DNA from: Vibrio fluminensis
GTDB lineage: Bacteria; Pseudomonadota; Gammaproteobacteria; Enterobacterales; Vibrionaceae
Length of the DNA: 64,000 nucleotides
Assembly (NCBI RefSeq): GCF_015278125.1
Contig: NZ_JADILO010000036.1
Coordinates: 16,929 to 80,928 of the forward strand
Reading direction: 5' to 3'
The translations under genes and the position numbers were made by a program. Under the pieces are notes generated by a model, which did not search any database, had not been told where the DNA came from, and worked only from the letters and a program-made list of their open reading frames with translations. Of this stretch, positions 43,304-52,875 are shown in pieces (position 1 is the stretch's first letter; the number at the start of each line of letters is the position of its first letter).

Positions 43304-44671
43304 ATGAAAAAATTTTGCACATTCTTCCTAACCTTCTTGCTGTCGAGCACAGTGTTCGCACAAACCGTTTGGATTGTTCCGGTTAAGGGGGCAATAGGCC
43401 CCGCGACAAGTGACTACATCAGTCGAGAAATCGAACTGGCTCAAACCTCCGGTATTAGTCTAGTTATTTTAAAAATGGATACTCCTGGCGGTTTGGACAG
43501 CGCGATGCGAGATATTATTCGCGCCATCACAACCTCCAGTGTTCCGGTTGCAACTTGGGTTGGTCCTTCCGGCGCTCGGGCAGCAAGCGCTGGGACTTAC
43601 ATTCTACTGGCTAGTCATATCGCATCAATGGCAAAAGCAACCAATTTAGGCGCATCAACACCTGTTCAGATCGGCGGCGCAAGTCCCGCTAAACCAAGTG
43701 ATGACGCTTCCAACGATGATACGTCAGACTCCGCTTCTCCAGTTGAAAACCAAGACAAGGTACCAGCCAAAACTGCAATGGAGAAAAAAGTCATTAATGA
43801 TGCCAAAGCCTACATCAAAGGATTAGCAAAGCTACATGGCCGTAACGCAGAATGGGCAGAAAAGTCAGTAAGTGAAGCGGCAAGTTTAGATGCCGAAGAA
43901 GCACTAGCGCTTAACGTAATTGATTACATTGCCGCCTCAGCCAAAGAACTGGTTAACCTTGCCAATGGTCGCACTGTCACGGTTAATAGCTTAGAACTTA
44001 CTCTAAATTTTGATAATCCCAGCTTCGAGCTTCGCCAACCCGACTGGCGCGCTGAGCTGCTGGCTGTCATCACCAACCCAAACGTTGCTTATATCCTAAT
44101 GCTGATTGGTATTTATGGGCTTTTGCTAGAATTCTATAACCCAGGAATTGGTTTGCCCGGCGTGTTGGGCGGGATCTGTTTGCTACTGGCAATGTACGCA
44201 CTGCAAATGATGCCGGTGAACTATGCAGGGCTTGGATTGTTGCTGCTTGGGATAGCGTTAATGGTTGCGGAAGGGTTCAGCCCAAGCTTTGGCATTCTCG
44301 GGGTTGGTGGCATCGTGGCATTTGTTTTAGGCTCGATCTTTCTTATAGATAGTGACATACCTGGCTTTCAAATTGCCCTACCACTGATTTTTGGCGTCGC
44401 TGCCGTTTCTGCGGTTATCATTCTCTTAACTATCGCCTTGCTACTGAGAATACGCAAAAAAGGCGTCACAACGGGCGTTGAAACCATGACTGGTCAACTC
44501 GCCATCGTGACCGATTCATTCATCGAAGGAAGAGGTCGCGTACAGCTTAACGGCGCACTTTGGAGTGCGCTCTACGAGGGACAAGAACCCTTACAAACGG
44601 GCGATAAGGTCGAAGTCACCCAAATTGAAGGTTTAACCTTAACCGTGAAAAAACAACACGCTAAAAATTAG
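43304..44671 (+). CDS. NfeD-family membrane serine protease (ClpP-class)
   Basis: A 455-residue protein. A signal peptide ends near TVFA. A ClpP-like protease domain (about 22-230) has KMDTPGGLDSAMRDI and the catalytic Ser95 in ARAASAGTYI. The partner lysine should be in AMEKKVINDAKAYIK. There follow four or five membrane helices (about 265-395) and a C-terminal OB-fold NfeD domain (about 400-455, GRGRVQLNGALWSA). A low-complexity insert of about 40 residues (PAKPSDDASNDDTSD) splits the protease domain. The ATG at 43304 has a GGAGG site. It is 9 bp upstream of the slipin gene, the standard NfeD-stomatin pair. Confidence 0.92.
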   Translation: MKKFCTFFLTFLLSSTVFAQTVWIVPVKGAIGPATSDYISREIELAQTSGISLVILKMDTPGGLDSAMRDIIRAITTSSVPVATWVGPSGARAASAGTYILLASHIASMAKATNLGASTPVQIGGASPAKPSDDASNDDTSDSASPVENQDKVPAKTAMEKKVINDAKAYIKGLAKLHGRNAEWAEKSVSEAASLDAEEALALNVIDYIAASAKELVNLANGRTVTVNSLELTLNFDNPSFELRQPDWRAELLAVITNPNVAYILMLIGIYGLLLEFYNPGIGLPGVLGGICLLLAMYALQMMPVNYAGLGLLLLGIALMVAEGFSPSFGILGVGGIVAFVLGSIFLIDSDIPGFQIALPLIFGVAAVSAVIILLTIALLLRIRKKGVTTGVETMTGQLAIVTDSFIEGRGRVQLNGALWSALYEGQEPLQTGDKVEVTQIEGLTLTVKKQHAKN

Positions 44672-44680
44672 GAGGCGCTT

Positions 44681-45463
44681 ATGATGCTCTATACTACAGC
44701 GGTTGTACTTGTACTGTTATTGGCACTCGCGACACAAGTGTTCAAAGTTTTACGTGAGTATGAACGTGGCGTCGTTTTCTTTCTAGGACGATTCCAAGAA
44801 GTCAAAGGGCCGGGGCTTATTATCTTGATCCCCTTTATACAACAAATGGTTCGTGTCGATCTTCGTACCGTGGTACTTGATGTGCCAACTCAAGACTTGA
44901 TTACCCGAGACAATGTCTCAGTCAGAGTCAACGCGGTGGTCTACTTCCGCGTCGTCGACCCACAAATGGCAATCAACAACATTGAAAACTATAGCGATGC
45001 CACCAGCCAATTGGCGCAAACGACTTTACGCTCGGTATTGGGACAACACGAACTCGACGAACTGCTTTCTGAGCGAGAGCGACTCAACAAAGATTTGCAA
45101 GCGATCTTAGATCAACAAACCGATGATTGGGGCATCAAGATTGCCACCGTTGAAGTTAAGCATGTTGATCTTAACGATAGCATGGTTAGAGCTCTAGCAA
45201 GACAAGCAGAAGCCGAGCGAAATCGCCGCGCGAAAGTGATTCATGCAACGGGTGAATTGGAAGCATCGAGTAAACTGAAAGAAGCGGCCGAAATGCTTAA
45301 CGAAGCGCCAAATGCGCTCCAACTTCGTTATATGCAAACACTCACCGAAATCGCTAACGAAAAGACCTCAACGATTGTTTTTCCAATGCCGATGAACTTA
45401 GTTGAGACCTTATCAACACTTGCAAAGACAGCTGAGAACGTTAAATCAAACCATGATAAATAG
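44681..45463 (+). CDS. Slipin/stomatin-like SPFH-domain protein
   Basis: A 260-residue membrane-associated SPFH/Band 7 protein. An N-terminal membrane segment (about 4-19) is followed by EYERGVVFFLGRFQEVKGPG (about 27-46) and the SPFH core, with DLRTVVLDVPTQDLITRDN. A coiled coil follows (RALARQAEAERNRRAKVIHA), then a C-terminal oligomerisation tail. Stomatin-like proteins form membrane microdomain scaffolds and are cleaved by NfeD-type proteases in some organisms. It follows nfeD by 9 bp behind GGAGG and ends at a hairpin. Confidence 0.92.
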   Translation: MMLYTTAVVLVLLLALATQVFKVLREYERGVVFFLGRFQEVKGPGLIILIPFIQQMVRVDLRTVVLDVPTQDLITRDNVSVRVNAVVYFRVVDPQMAINNIENYSDATSQLAQTTLRSVLGQHELDELLSERERLNKDLQAILDQQTDDWGIKIATVEVKHVDLNDSMVRALARQAEAERNRRAKVIHATGELEASSKLKEAAEMLNEAPNALQLRYMQTLTEIANEKTSTIVFPMPMNLVETLSTLAKTAENVKSNHDK

Positions 45464-45466
45464 AGC

Positions 45467-45493
45467 AAAGGTCTAAGCATGGCTTAGACCTTT
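45467..45493. terminator. Terminator between slipin and aspartoacylase-like genes
   Basis: A perfect 12-bp stem AAAGGTCTAAGC/GCTTAGACCTTT with a 3-nt loop sits 4 nt after the slipin stop. It could serve both converging genes. Confidence 0.8.
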
Positions 45494-45541
45494 GAGAATA
45501 GAGTCGTGAGAATTTAGAGTCGAGTTCTGAGAAGCGAGAGC

Positions 45542-46537
45542 TTAGTGGATCAAGCGTACAACCAAAGAACCCGGAGCGCGAATTGACTCAATATTGTGGC
45601 TCAGTACCGTGCCTACACTTGGTGCATAATAACGCTTCAATTCATCACCAAAATTATCGTATTGGATCGCAACCAATTGGTCTTGCTCTACTTTATCCAT
45701 CATCGCAACTTGTGGGATAACAAAACCACCAATTTCCGCACGAATGCTCGTGATATCCTGTCCCTCTAGGCACGGAACAACCGCTTCCACTTCACCTTGA
45801 AGCAACTCATGACGTTTAAGCACGTTAAAGATACCATTCACGGTACGCTCAATCAGATCCAATTCAGTGTAACGACCCATACCCACTTCAATCGTAATGC
45901 TTGGAATGCCACTGGTGTTCCATACTGTCTCAAGTACACCTGCGTCGCCTGGATCATTTAAGATAGCGTCTGGATTAATCAAACGCGCCATCTCAATTGC
46001 CTGCTCTAAACGGAAATCCGCAAACACATACAATGGGTATACTGTTCCACTGGTTTGGGTATGCAGATCAATCGCCAAGTCCGCATTCGATTTTAGCAAG
46101 TTGTGCCACAATGCATGGATAAAACGATTTGCCTCATTTCCGTTTGCATCACCCGGGAAGAAACGGTTTAAGTTACAAGGAGACGCATCTGGATCTGCCG
46201 AGAAGAAATCACGACTATGGTTTAGCATTCCCGTCAGGTTGATCATCGGCACAATCGTCACCGTACCTGCAAGTTCTTTACCAACCAATTCACGCGCCGT
46301 CTTTTGCGCGGCTAATACGCCATTGTATTCATCACCATGAACACCCGCAGTGATCATGATTTTTTTGCCCGGCTTTTCGCCCTTGAATACCATTACTGGC
46401 AAATGTTGCCATTGAGAAAGTGCATCCGTGGCAATACGGAACATGAACTTATGCTCACCTGCAGCCAAATCGGCCACATCTAAAGAATGAATAACACGGT
46501 GACCTTGAATCACATCGTCTAAGTATTGTGTCGCCAT
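45542..46537 (-). CDS. AstE/AspA-family zinc carboxypeptidase (succinylglutamate desuccinylase/aspartoacylase-like)
   Basis: A 331-residue M14-type metalloenzyme. Zinc ligands are visible in AGVHGDEYNGVLA (His and Glu, about 65-77) and DLHTQTSGT (His, about 156-164). The catalytic Glu is probably in ITIEVGMGRYTE (about 215-226). The C-terminus has an AstE-like beta domain. Members hydrolyse N-acyl amino acids. No arginine succinyltransferase genes are near, so the AstE reaction itself is not supported. It lies downstream of a YfcC-type transporter, with a terminator between them. Confidence 0.85.
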   Translation of the reverse strand: MATQYLDDVIQGHRVIHSLDVADLAAGEHKFMFRIATDALSQWQHLPVMVFKGEKPGKKIMITAGVHGDEYNGVLAAQKTARELVGKELAGTVTIVPMINLTGMLNHSRDFFSADPDASPCNLNRFFPGDANGNEANRFIHALWHNLLKSNADLAIDLHTQTSGTVYPLYVFADFRLEQAIEMARLINPDAILNDPGDAGVLETVWNTSGIPSITIEVGMGRYTELDLIERTVNGIFNVLKRHELLQGEVEAVVPCLEGQDITSIRAEIGGFVIPQVAMMDKVEQDQLVAIQYDNFGDELKRYYAPSVGTVLSHNIESIRAPGSLVVRLIH

Positions 46538-46591
46538 TAAAATGGTCTCTCCAAAATCTTTGTTTGCCTATAAACTTAGGCAGACAATAAA

Positions 46592-46615
46592 AAATGGCGA
46601 GATAAATATCTCGCC
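46592..46615 (-). terminator. Rho-independent terminator of the yfcC-like gene
   Basis: A perfect 10-bp stem ATGGCGAGAT/ATCTCGCCAT with loop of four is followed on the minus strand by TTTTTATTGT. It ends the transporter transcript before the AstE-like gene, so expression of the latter depends on read-through or its own promoter. Confidence 0.88.
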
Positions 46616-46643
46616 ATCGAATCATCAAACTCGCTTGGGTTTA

Positions 46644-48176
46644 TTATGAGAAGCCCATTAGCTGAGCAACTACTACCACTACGCTCGAAATTGCGAACAA
46701 TAGTAGCATAAAGCGCCAGCAGAATTTCGCCCAGTCACCCCAATCGATACGACATACACCAAGTGTTGCCATTAGAGGCGCTGAAGTTGGTACGATTACG
46801 TTAGTGAAACCGTCACCTAGTTGGAATGCCAATACCGCTACTTGACGAGTCACGCCTGCGATATCAGACAACGGCGATAGTAGTGGCATTGTTAGTGCTG
46901 CTTGACCAGAACCTGAGGTTACAAAGAAGTTGAACACTGACTGGAACACGTACATTAGCCATGCCGATGCCACTGCTGGCAGACCGCTTAACATACTACC
47001 TGCACCGTTTAGGATTGAGTTCAGTACACTTGGCTCTTCTGAAGAACCGCCACCTAGCAGCAGTAGTACACCTTTCGCACAACCAACCAGCAATGCTGGC
47101 GCTAGCATGATGCTGGCACCTTCTTTAAACGCTGCCGCAGCTTCGTTTAATGTCATGCCGTTCAAGCGGAAAATCGTACCAATCATCGCTACTACAAAGC
47201 CCATAGTGAAGAATTGCGATGCGATTTCTGGAATGTACCAAGCGTGCATTACTACGCCCCATACTACCCATGCAGTCGAAGCTACTACGGTTAGAAGCAC
47301 TAGCGTATCGCCAATGTTCCAACGAGATTCAGCAACCGATGCTTCTTGTTGGTGGAAGTACGCGTCAGTGCGACGGCTGTATGATAGCTCTGGGTTTGCT
47401 TTGATGCGCGCTGCGTATGCCATAGTGAAAGCGATACCGATAAGCGTAAAGCCAGCCCATAGACCCATACGTACGGTCATACCAGAAAGAACTGGAATAC
47501 CCGCGATACCTTGCGCAATCGCCACTGAGAACGGGTTCATCCAAGACGTCGCAAAACCAATTTGTGTTGCGATGTAAGTTACCATTACGGTTGTAATACC
47601 GTCATAACCAAGACGAACCATTAGTGGAGCGATGATAATAGCGAAGGCAACCGCTTCTTCACCCATACCAAATACTGCACCACCAAGTGAGAACAGTAGG
47701 AAAAGTACAGGGATAAATAGTGATTCATTACCTTTGGTTTTATCAATCAGACGTAGGATACCGTTGTCGATAGTACCGGTGCGCATTACCACACCAAATG
47801 CACCACCGATCACCAGCATAAACATGATTACGCCGATTGCACTGCCCCATTTCGAGCCTGAAGTTAGACCTTCAAATGGGAAGTTCATTAGACCAATGCC
47901 ACCGCCTGAAGCAAATAGGCTTACCGTGTTGTAAACCAGTTCACCAGCTTCATCAGTCGCATAAGCAAAAGAGTTAGGGTCAATAACTGTACGTGTCTTT
48001 TCAGCACCATCGACCATGTATGTCACCTGTTGGCTATCAAAAGAGCCCGCAGGGATTAAGTAAGTAAGAATCGCAGCAAAGATACCAACAAAGAAGATTA
48101 AAATTAGGGTATCTGGCATCTGCCAAGATTTCTTCGTTACAGCCGAGTCCGCTGGCTGTGCATGAGTGTGAGACAT
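46644..48176 (-). CDS. YfcC-family (DcuC-superfamily) transporter
   Basis: A protein of about 510 residues with roughly 12 membrane helices. It has the YfcC-type features DTLILIFFVGIFAAILTYLIPAG at the N-terminus (quoted here in outline only by its first residues, about 21-43), GMGEEAVAFAIIIAPLM and VTSGSGQAALTMPLLSPLSD. The family is annotated as basic amino acid or peptide transporters, but few members are tested. The frame is open to a GTG at 48188. The ATG at 48176 follows AAGG at short spacing, so the exact start is open. Pairing with an N-acyl-amino-acid hydrolase suggests uptake of an acylated or small amino compound (inference). Confidence 0.85.
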   Translation of the reverse strand: MSHTHAQPADSAVTKKSWQMPDTLILIFFVGIFAAILTYLIPAGSFDSQQVTYMVDGAEKTRTVIDPNSFAYATDEAGELVYNTVSLFASGGGIGLMNFPFEGLTSGSKWGSAIGVIMFMLVIGGAFGVVMRTGTIDNGILRLIDKTKGNESLFIPVLFLLFSLGGAVFGMGEEAVAFAIIIAPLMVRLGYDGITTVMVTYIATQIGFATSWMNPFSVAIAQGIAGIPVLSGMTVRMGLWAGFTLIGIAFTMAYAARIKANPELSYSRRTDAYFHQQEASVAESRWNIGDTLVLLTVVASTAWVVWGVVMHAWYIPEIASQFFTMGFVVAMIGTIFRLNGMTLNEAAAAFKEGASIMLAPALLVGCAKGVLLLLGGGSSEEPSVLNSILNGAGSMLSGLPAVASAWLMYVFQSVFNFFVTSGSGQAALTMPLLSPLSDIAGVTRQVAVLAFQLGDGFTNVIVPTSAPLMATLGVCRIDWGDWAKFCWRFMLLLFAISSVVVVVAQLMGFS

Positions 48177-48505
48177 AACCTTTTTCACGCTTAGTTTTCA
48201 GATGCGTGAAATATCGCAAACTACAGAATAAAAAGTCAACAAAATAGTACATATCAGACTATAAATTCATTAAGCACGCATAAAACGGTGATATATTAAG
48301 CATTAATCGTTTTGGATTAGTTAATAATTTTTATGGATAATTAACGCAAATAACAAATCCATTACTTCACTCTCTATCGCAATATGTAAGGCAAAAAATG
48401 GTGTCAGTCTCCCTCTTCGTTCTCCTCGCTATAAAGCAAGAACGACAAAGAGCCGGACCAGCCAGCTCTTTGATTTACTTTCTTTGATCGTCGACTTGTC
48501 TGGCT
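48177..48505. other. Region between ask and the yfcC-like gene, with one hairpin
   Basis: About 330 bp with no gene. It contains the yfcC promoter (minus) and, at 48446-48472, an 8-bp stem CAAAGAGC/GCTCTTTG with an 11-nt interior that probably terminates the ectoine operon after ask. T-rich tracts flank the hairpin on both sides. Confidence 0.6.
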
Positions 48506-49924
48506 TTATGCCATCAACGCTTGCTGCTCTTTTTTCGGTAGACAAAATACCTTATGCAACGCGCAAATAGTCTGTTGGTATTCACTATCTGCTACAACAA
48601 ATTGCACGTTAACATTGCGCATTGATGAGTGAACCGCAATTGGTGTTACATCGTTCTCCATAAGAGAAAGCACACCCTTAGTTAAGGTTTTGTTGGTATC
48701 AATCTGTGAACCAATCACAGAAATCAACGCCACCATACGACCTTTAATCGATGCGTTAGGGTAACGCTTCTCAGCACGATAGAGCACCTTATTCAACGCA
48801 TCTTCATTACCACCTAAATAATAAGTGATTGAGTTTGCGTTCATCTCTTTCCCAATCAGGTTTACACGGGCCTCAGCGATGATCTGCATTAAATCATAGC
48901 TAACGTTATCCACCTGCCCCACCATGGTTTGGTCAAATAGATGTAACGCGAAAACCTTCTCTTTACCGGCAATGATTTCAATCTTGTCGGTTTCTGGGCT
49001 GTAGTCAGAGGAAATTAACGTGCCGGGATGCTCAGGCTCAAAAGTGTTTTTGATTTGCAGTTGGATTCCACTTTGACGTAGACCAGCGGCCGCATTGGGG
49101 TGAATCGCTTCCATCCCCAAACTAGCTAGTTGGTCGGCCACATCAAAATTGGTTTTACCAATCGGCAGCACTTGGTCGGTTCCAACAATGCGCGGATCAG
49201 CGGAGCTTAAATGGTACTCCTTGTGGATGACAGCAAGGTCCGCGTTAGTGATCGATGCAATACGGCTAAAGGTCATTTCGCTATAGCCTCTATCATAGGT
49301 TTTCATCAAACCATCTTTGGTGTAGGCATAGCCGGTCACAATTGGTAGCTCAGATGTAATATCAATCTTCTCAAATGCTTCAGCGATGGTTTCATCCAAT
49401 GTAAGCGGCTTTTGGCAATCCCAACCAGACAGATCAACAAATGTTGCATTGATGCCTAAGGTCTTTAACTTTAGTGCAGTGTTGTACGCACTATGCACCT
49501 CGCCGATTGACGACAAAAATTCTCGAATCTGTGGCAAGTAATGTCGAAGAGAAAACTGACCATAGCGACAAGTATCAAGAATATTACTGATACAGTTTTT
49601 GGCTTCAGCAATGCGAGAGCGAATGTATTTATCGGCGCGCATACGACTCATTGGGTCAGCAAATATATTCTCGTTCACTAGCAACATCTGTCTTTCAACT
49701 TGTGCTAAAGACTCACCCCAAGAGTCATCGCGCTTAGCAATCAGTTGATACACACCAGGCTTACCGTTTTTCTTGTTCTCAAGAAGCACATCGGTCATAC
49801 CTCCATAAGCAGATACCACGAACACTCGGTTATACGGTTCTTGGGGGCGAAGAATGATATTGTCTAACACTGCGTCAAACGCAGACATAGATGTACCGCC
49901 GATTTTTTCTACGGTAAAAGTCAT
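48506..49924 (-). CDS. ask: Ectoine-operon aspartate kinase
   Basis: A 472-residue aspartokinase of the type linked to ectoine clusters. The kinase motif VEKIGGTSMSAFDAVL opens the protein (the K.GGTS pattern). FVVSAYGGMTD is at about 36-46, and YDRGYSEMTFSRIA carries the nucleotide/substrate region. Two ACT domains lie in the last 160 residues (INLIGKEMNANSITYYLGG). It phosphorylates aspartate, the first step toward aspartate semialdehyde for ectoine, and the ectoine version is often less feedback-inhibited by lysine or threonine (family knowledge). It is last in ectA-ectB-ectC-ask, 154 bp after ectC, with a hairpin in the gap. Confidence 0.92.
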   Translation of the reverse strand: MTFTVEKIGGTSMSAFDAVLDNIILRPQEPYNRVFVVSAYGGMTDVLLENKKNGKPGVYQLIAKRDDSWGESLAQVERQMLLVNENIFADPMSRMRADKYIRSRIAEAKNCISNILDTCRYGQFSLRHYLPQIREFLSSIGEVHSAYNTALKLKTLGINATFVDLSGWDCQKPLTLDETIAEAFEKIDITSELPIVTGYAYTKDGLMKTYDRGYSEMTFSRIASITNADLAVIHKEYHLSSADPRIVGTDQVLPIGKTNFDVADQLASLGMEAIHPNAAAGLRQSGIQLQIKNTFEPEHPGTLISSDYSPETDKIEIIAGKEKVFALHLFDQTMVGQVDNVSYDLMQIIAEARVNLIGKEMNANSITYYLGGNEDALNKVLYRAEKRYPNASIKGRMVALISVIGSQIDTNKTLTKGVLSLMENDVTPIAVHSSMRNVNVQFVVADSEYQQTICALHKVFCLPKKEQQALMA

Positions 49925-50033
49925 GGACTGTCCTTAGTCGAATTATTAAATTGAATCACTTAATTAAACTGCTTAAGCAAATTGATTAAGTGATTCAACG
50001 CTTGAGTTAAAAACAAAAGTGGGGATAAAAGCA

Positions 50034-50053
50034 GTGAGGCTACATCGCCTCAC
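50034..50053 (-). terminator. Hairpin between ectC and ask (possible partial terminator)
   Basis: A 7-bp stem GTGAGGC/GCCTCAC with a 6-nt loop lies just downstream of ectC. On the minus strand it is followed by TGCTTTTA. It may reduce read-through into ask or protect the ectABC 3' end. Confidence 0.6.
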
Positions 50054-50078
50054 CGTTTCAGAAAAACATAGTCGACGA

Positions 50079-50465
50079 TTAATCAATCAATGGGTATACG
50101 CCATTTTCGTCGTGAGTCTCTGCGCCTGTGATTGGCGGATTAAATACACATGCCATCACCATCGGCGTATCTTTGTAAGCACGAAGATAGTGTTCATCAT
50201 GCTTATCCAAGATATACAATGTGCCGGGCTTAATTGGATACGTTTCGCCACCGACCACTTCAATCTCGCCTTCCCCACTCATGCAGTAAACTGACTCTAA
50301 ATGGTTTTGATAATGAATATGGGTTTCGGTATTCTCAAAAATAGTCGTGATATGGAAAGAGAAACCCATCTTGTCATCTTTAAGTAACATACGAACACTT
50401 TCCCACGTTTCTGATGCTACGCGACGTTCGCTATTACGACATTCCTCTAGCGTTCTAACAATCAT
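50079..50465 (-). CDS. ectC: Ectoine synthase EctC
   Basis: A 128-residue cupin that closes gamma-N-acetyl-diaminobutyrate to ectoine. It starts MIVRTLEECRNSERRVASE, a strong family match. It has the metal-binding cupin region HYQNHLESVYCMSGEGEIEV (about 52-71, with Glu, Tyr and nearby His ligands) and LDKHDEHYLRA. Length is typical. It follows ectB by 16 bp. Confidence 0.96.
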   Translation of the reverse strand: MIVRTLEECRNSERRVASETWESVRMLLKDDKMGFSFHITTIFENTETHIHYQNHLESVYCMSGEGEIEVVGGETYPIKPGTLYILDKHDEHYLRAYKDTPMVMACVFNPPITGAETHDENGVYPLID

Positions 50466-50481
50466 GATAATTCCCTGTTTC

Positions 50482-51750
50482 TTACGATGCTTTTTTAAAA
50501 TGTTTCTGCGCGATTGATTCTACGGCTTGCTCGAAAATACCCAAACCTTGACCAAGTTCAGACTCGCTGATGGTAAGAGGACAGAAGAATTTCACCACTT
50601 CGTCGTTGGGACCTGCGGTTTCAATAATCATACCGTTAGCAAAACAGGCTTTGGCAATCTCGCCAGCAAGAGCGCCATTTTGACATTCAATGCCAATCAT
50701 CATTCCGCGCCCTTTCTGTTGTACAAACAGTTCAGGAAATCGCTTAAGTTGCTTTTCAATAACCTCAGTAACCTGTTGTGAGCTGCGAGCAATGTGCTTT
50801 TCTAGCGCGTCATCCGACCAATATAGCTCTAATGCTTTTGCGGCTGTTACGAAGGCGTGGTTGTTACCACGGAAAGTACCGTTGTGTTCACCTGGTTTCC
50901 AAATATCTAACTCAGGTTTAAGCAGCACAACTGCCATTGGCAAACCATAACCCCCGATTGATTTTGACAAGGTGACAATATCAGGTTGAATGCCAGCCGG
51001 TTCAAAACTAAAGAAAGTACCAGTACGCCCACAGCCCGCTTGAATATCATCGACAATCAGCAAGATATCGTTAGCTTTACAGATCTTGCTTAAACGTTGA
51101 AGCCATGCGTTAGAAGCGACATTAAGCCCCCCCTCACCTTGCACTGTTTCCAAAAGTACTGCCGCTGGCTTATCCATTCCCGCCGAATTATCGTTAAGCA
51201 TGGTTTCAAACAACGCTAGCCCATCCACCCCCGCATAACCTTCATAAGGAATACGCGTAATACCTGACAAACTACCTTGCGGCGCGCCTTGTCGGTGGTG
51301 TTGGTTACCCGTCGCGGCAAGCGCACCTGCCGTACAGCCGTGGAAGCCGTTAGTAAATGCAACTACGCTACTGCGGCCTTTGGCTTTTTTAGCCAGCTTT
51401 AATGCTGCCTCGACTGCGTTAGTACCCGTAGGTCCAGTAAACTGCACTTTGTAATCTAGGTTTCTTGGCTCAAGAATGACGTTTTTTAGCACTTGTAAGA
51501 AATTGGCTTTCGCTTCTGAGTGCATATCCAAGCCATGAGTGATGCCATCCGCCAAAATGTAATCAACTAGCGCTTGTTTTAGCTCTGGATTGTTGTGACC
51601 ATAATTTAAAGAACCTGCTCCGGCAAGAAAGTCCAAGTAACGCTCGCCGTTTTCCGTCTCTAACCAACTACCTTGTGCTTTGGTGAAAACCACGGGAAAA
51701 CTGTTCGAGTACGAACGAACCTTAGATTCTTGCTTGTTAAAAATGTCCAT
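50482..51750 (-). CDS. ectB: Diaminobutyrate-2-oxoglutarate transaminase EctB
   Basis: A 422-residue class III aminotransferase that makes 2,4-diaminobutyrate from aspartate semialdehyde. Family features are SYSNSFPVVFTKAQGSW (near the start), TGTNAVEAALKLA, NGFHGCTAGALAATGN, the PLP-phosphate Asp in LIVDDIQAGCGRTG (about 238-251) and the Schiff-base lysine in TLSKSIGGYG (about 268). Length and motifs are intact. It lies 34 bp after ectA. Confidence 0.96.
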   Translation of the reverse strand: MDIFNKQESKVRSYSNSFPVVFTKAQGSWLETENGERYLDFLAGAGSLNYGHNNPELKQALVDYILADGITHGLDMHSEAKANFLQVLKNVILEPRNLDYKVQFTGPTGTNAVEAALKLAKKAKGRSSVVAFTNGFHGCTAGALAATGNQHHRQGAPQGSLSGITRIPYEGYAGVDGLALFETMLNDNSAGMDKPAAVLLETVQGEGGLNVASNAWLQRLSKICKANDILLIVDDIQAGCGRTGTFFSFEPAGIQPDIVTLSKSIGGYGLPMAVVLLKPELDIWKPGEHNGTFRGNNHAFVTAAKALELYWSDDALEKHIARSSQQVTEVIEKQLKRFPELFVQQKGRGMMIGIECQNGALAGEIAKACFANGMIIETAGPNDEVVKFFCPLTISESELGQGLGIFEQAVESIAQKHFKKAS

Positions 51751-51784
51751 AATAAGACCGTATCTTTCCTAGTTAAAATTGAAG

Positions 51785-52318
51785 TTATTTGGTGGGAATG
51801 CGATAGAGGTATTCCGTGTCGTGCTTACCTTTAAAGTGGGCTTGTTCATCTAAGAAGATCGACACATCTCCTCGTCCGCCTTGGCTGGCATCAAACTTTT
51901 CAAATAACGCCCAAGAAGCCTTGTTTGACTTAGTAATGGTGGTTTCTATCGCTTTAATATTCTCTAAACCGTCTCTGGCTAGCAGAGCGTTTAACATGCG
52001 GGATGCGAGACCTTTGCCTCGACATTCTGGAGAGACAGCTACTTGCCAGACAAAAAGAACATCTTGCTGATCTGGCTTGCGGTAAGCAGAGATGAAACCG
52101 CCAACACGGTTGTCTTGCTCGACCAATATGCAGGTGTTACTGAAGTGCGTAGCTTGTAAAAAATTGCAGTATGAAGAATTAGTGTCTAACGGCGGGCAAG
52201 CCGCAATCAAACTAAATATTCTATCTCCATCAGTGACGTTAGGTTCACGAAAAATCAGTTGTTTACTTGGTTTAGTTTTCGCCTCCTGCGAGTCTAACCA
52301 AGGTTCCATTGTAATCAT
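51785..52318 (-). CDS. ectA: Diaminobutyrate acetyltransferase EctA
   Basis: A 177-residue GNAT enzyme that acetylates diaminobutyrate. It has FREPNVTDGDRIFSLI at the N-terminus, NSSYCNFLQATHFSNTC, and the acetyl-CoA loop in VSPECRGKGLASRML (about 96-110). The frame is open to a TTG at 52348. The ATG at 52318 (MITMEPW) has AAGGAAA about 9 nt upstream and is chosen. First gene of the ectoine operon. Confidence 0.95.
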   Translation of the reverse strand: MITMEPWLDSQEAKTKPSKQLIFREPNVTDGDRIFSLIAACPPLDTNSSYCNFLQATHFSNTCILVEQDNRVGGFISAYRKPDQQDVLFVWQVAVSPECRGKGLASRMLNALLARDGLENIKAIETTITKSNKASWALFEKFDASQGGRGDVSIFLDEQAHFKGKHDTEYLYRIPTK

Positions 52319-52875
52319 GTTAGAAACTTTCCTTAGAGCTCTAATCAAAATTCCTTTTTATTATGCGCACCAAAGAGGGTTAAAAATCAAATTATTGCTC
52401 AAATAAGGGGCATTAATGTGACATCTGCCGCATAAAAATGATGAATTTTAGTTTGAACTCTAATCTAAATGCGCCAGAATGCGGCAAAAATAAGGTAACT
52501 AAGCAACAACTGAAGCTAAGTGCACCTTCATTCAGTTGGTGTGGAGATTGCAAAAACAAGAGGAGGGTTTTCGTATAGAAACACTGGGAGTGAAGAGTCT
52601 AGCAATGGTGCAATATTAATAACAATTGGCACTTTAATTTTTATAAAATTTTTGCAATCGTTATCATAGCGCTTTTCAAAAAATATAATTCCGAATTTGA
52701 TCTGAGCGCTTGTTTAATTAATCAAATAAAGTTGAAGCACCCCACACTTTTGCGTAATAGATCACGATTTTAAATAAATTTGATATTATTTTAATGGCTA
52801 GTAACGGGAATAAAAAACGTCATAGTTACGCTTAAAAAATTTATAAAATATATAATAAAAACCAGGTCAGCTTTT
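52319..52875. promoter_or_regulatory. Divergent control region between ectA and the diguanylate cyclase gene
   Basis: About 560 bp, strongly AT-rich, without a credible gene. It carries the osmotically controlled ect promoter (minus) and the promoter of the GGDEF gene (plus). In other vibrios ect is repressed by the MarR-type CosR, but I could not identify a binding site with confidence. Confidence 0.5.

Noticed and set aside
46930..47577. 215-codon plus-strand ORF opposite the yfcC-like gene
   Set aside because: It is antisense to a clear membrane transporter and has low-complexity content typical of a shadow ORF.
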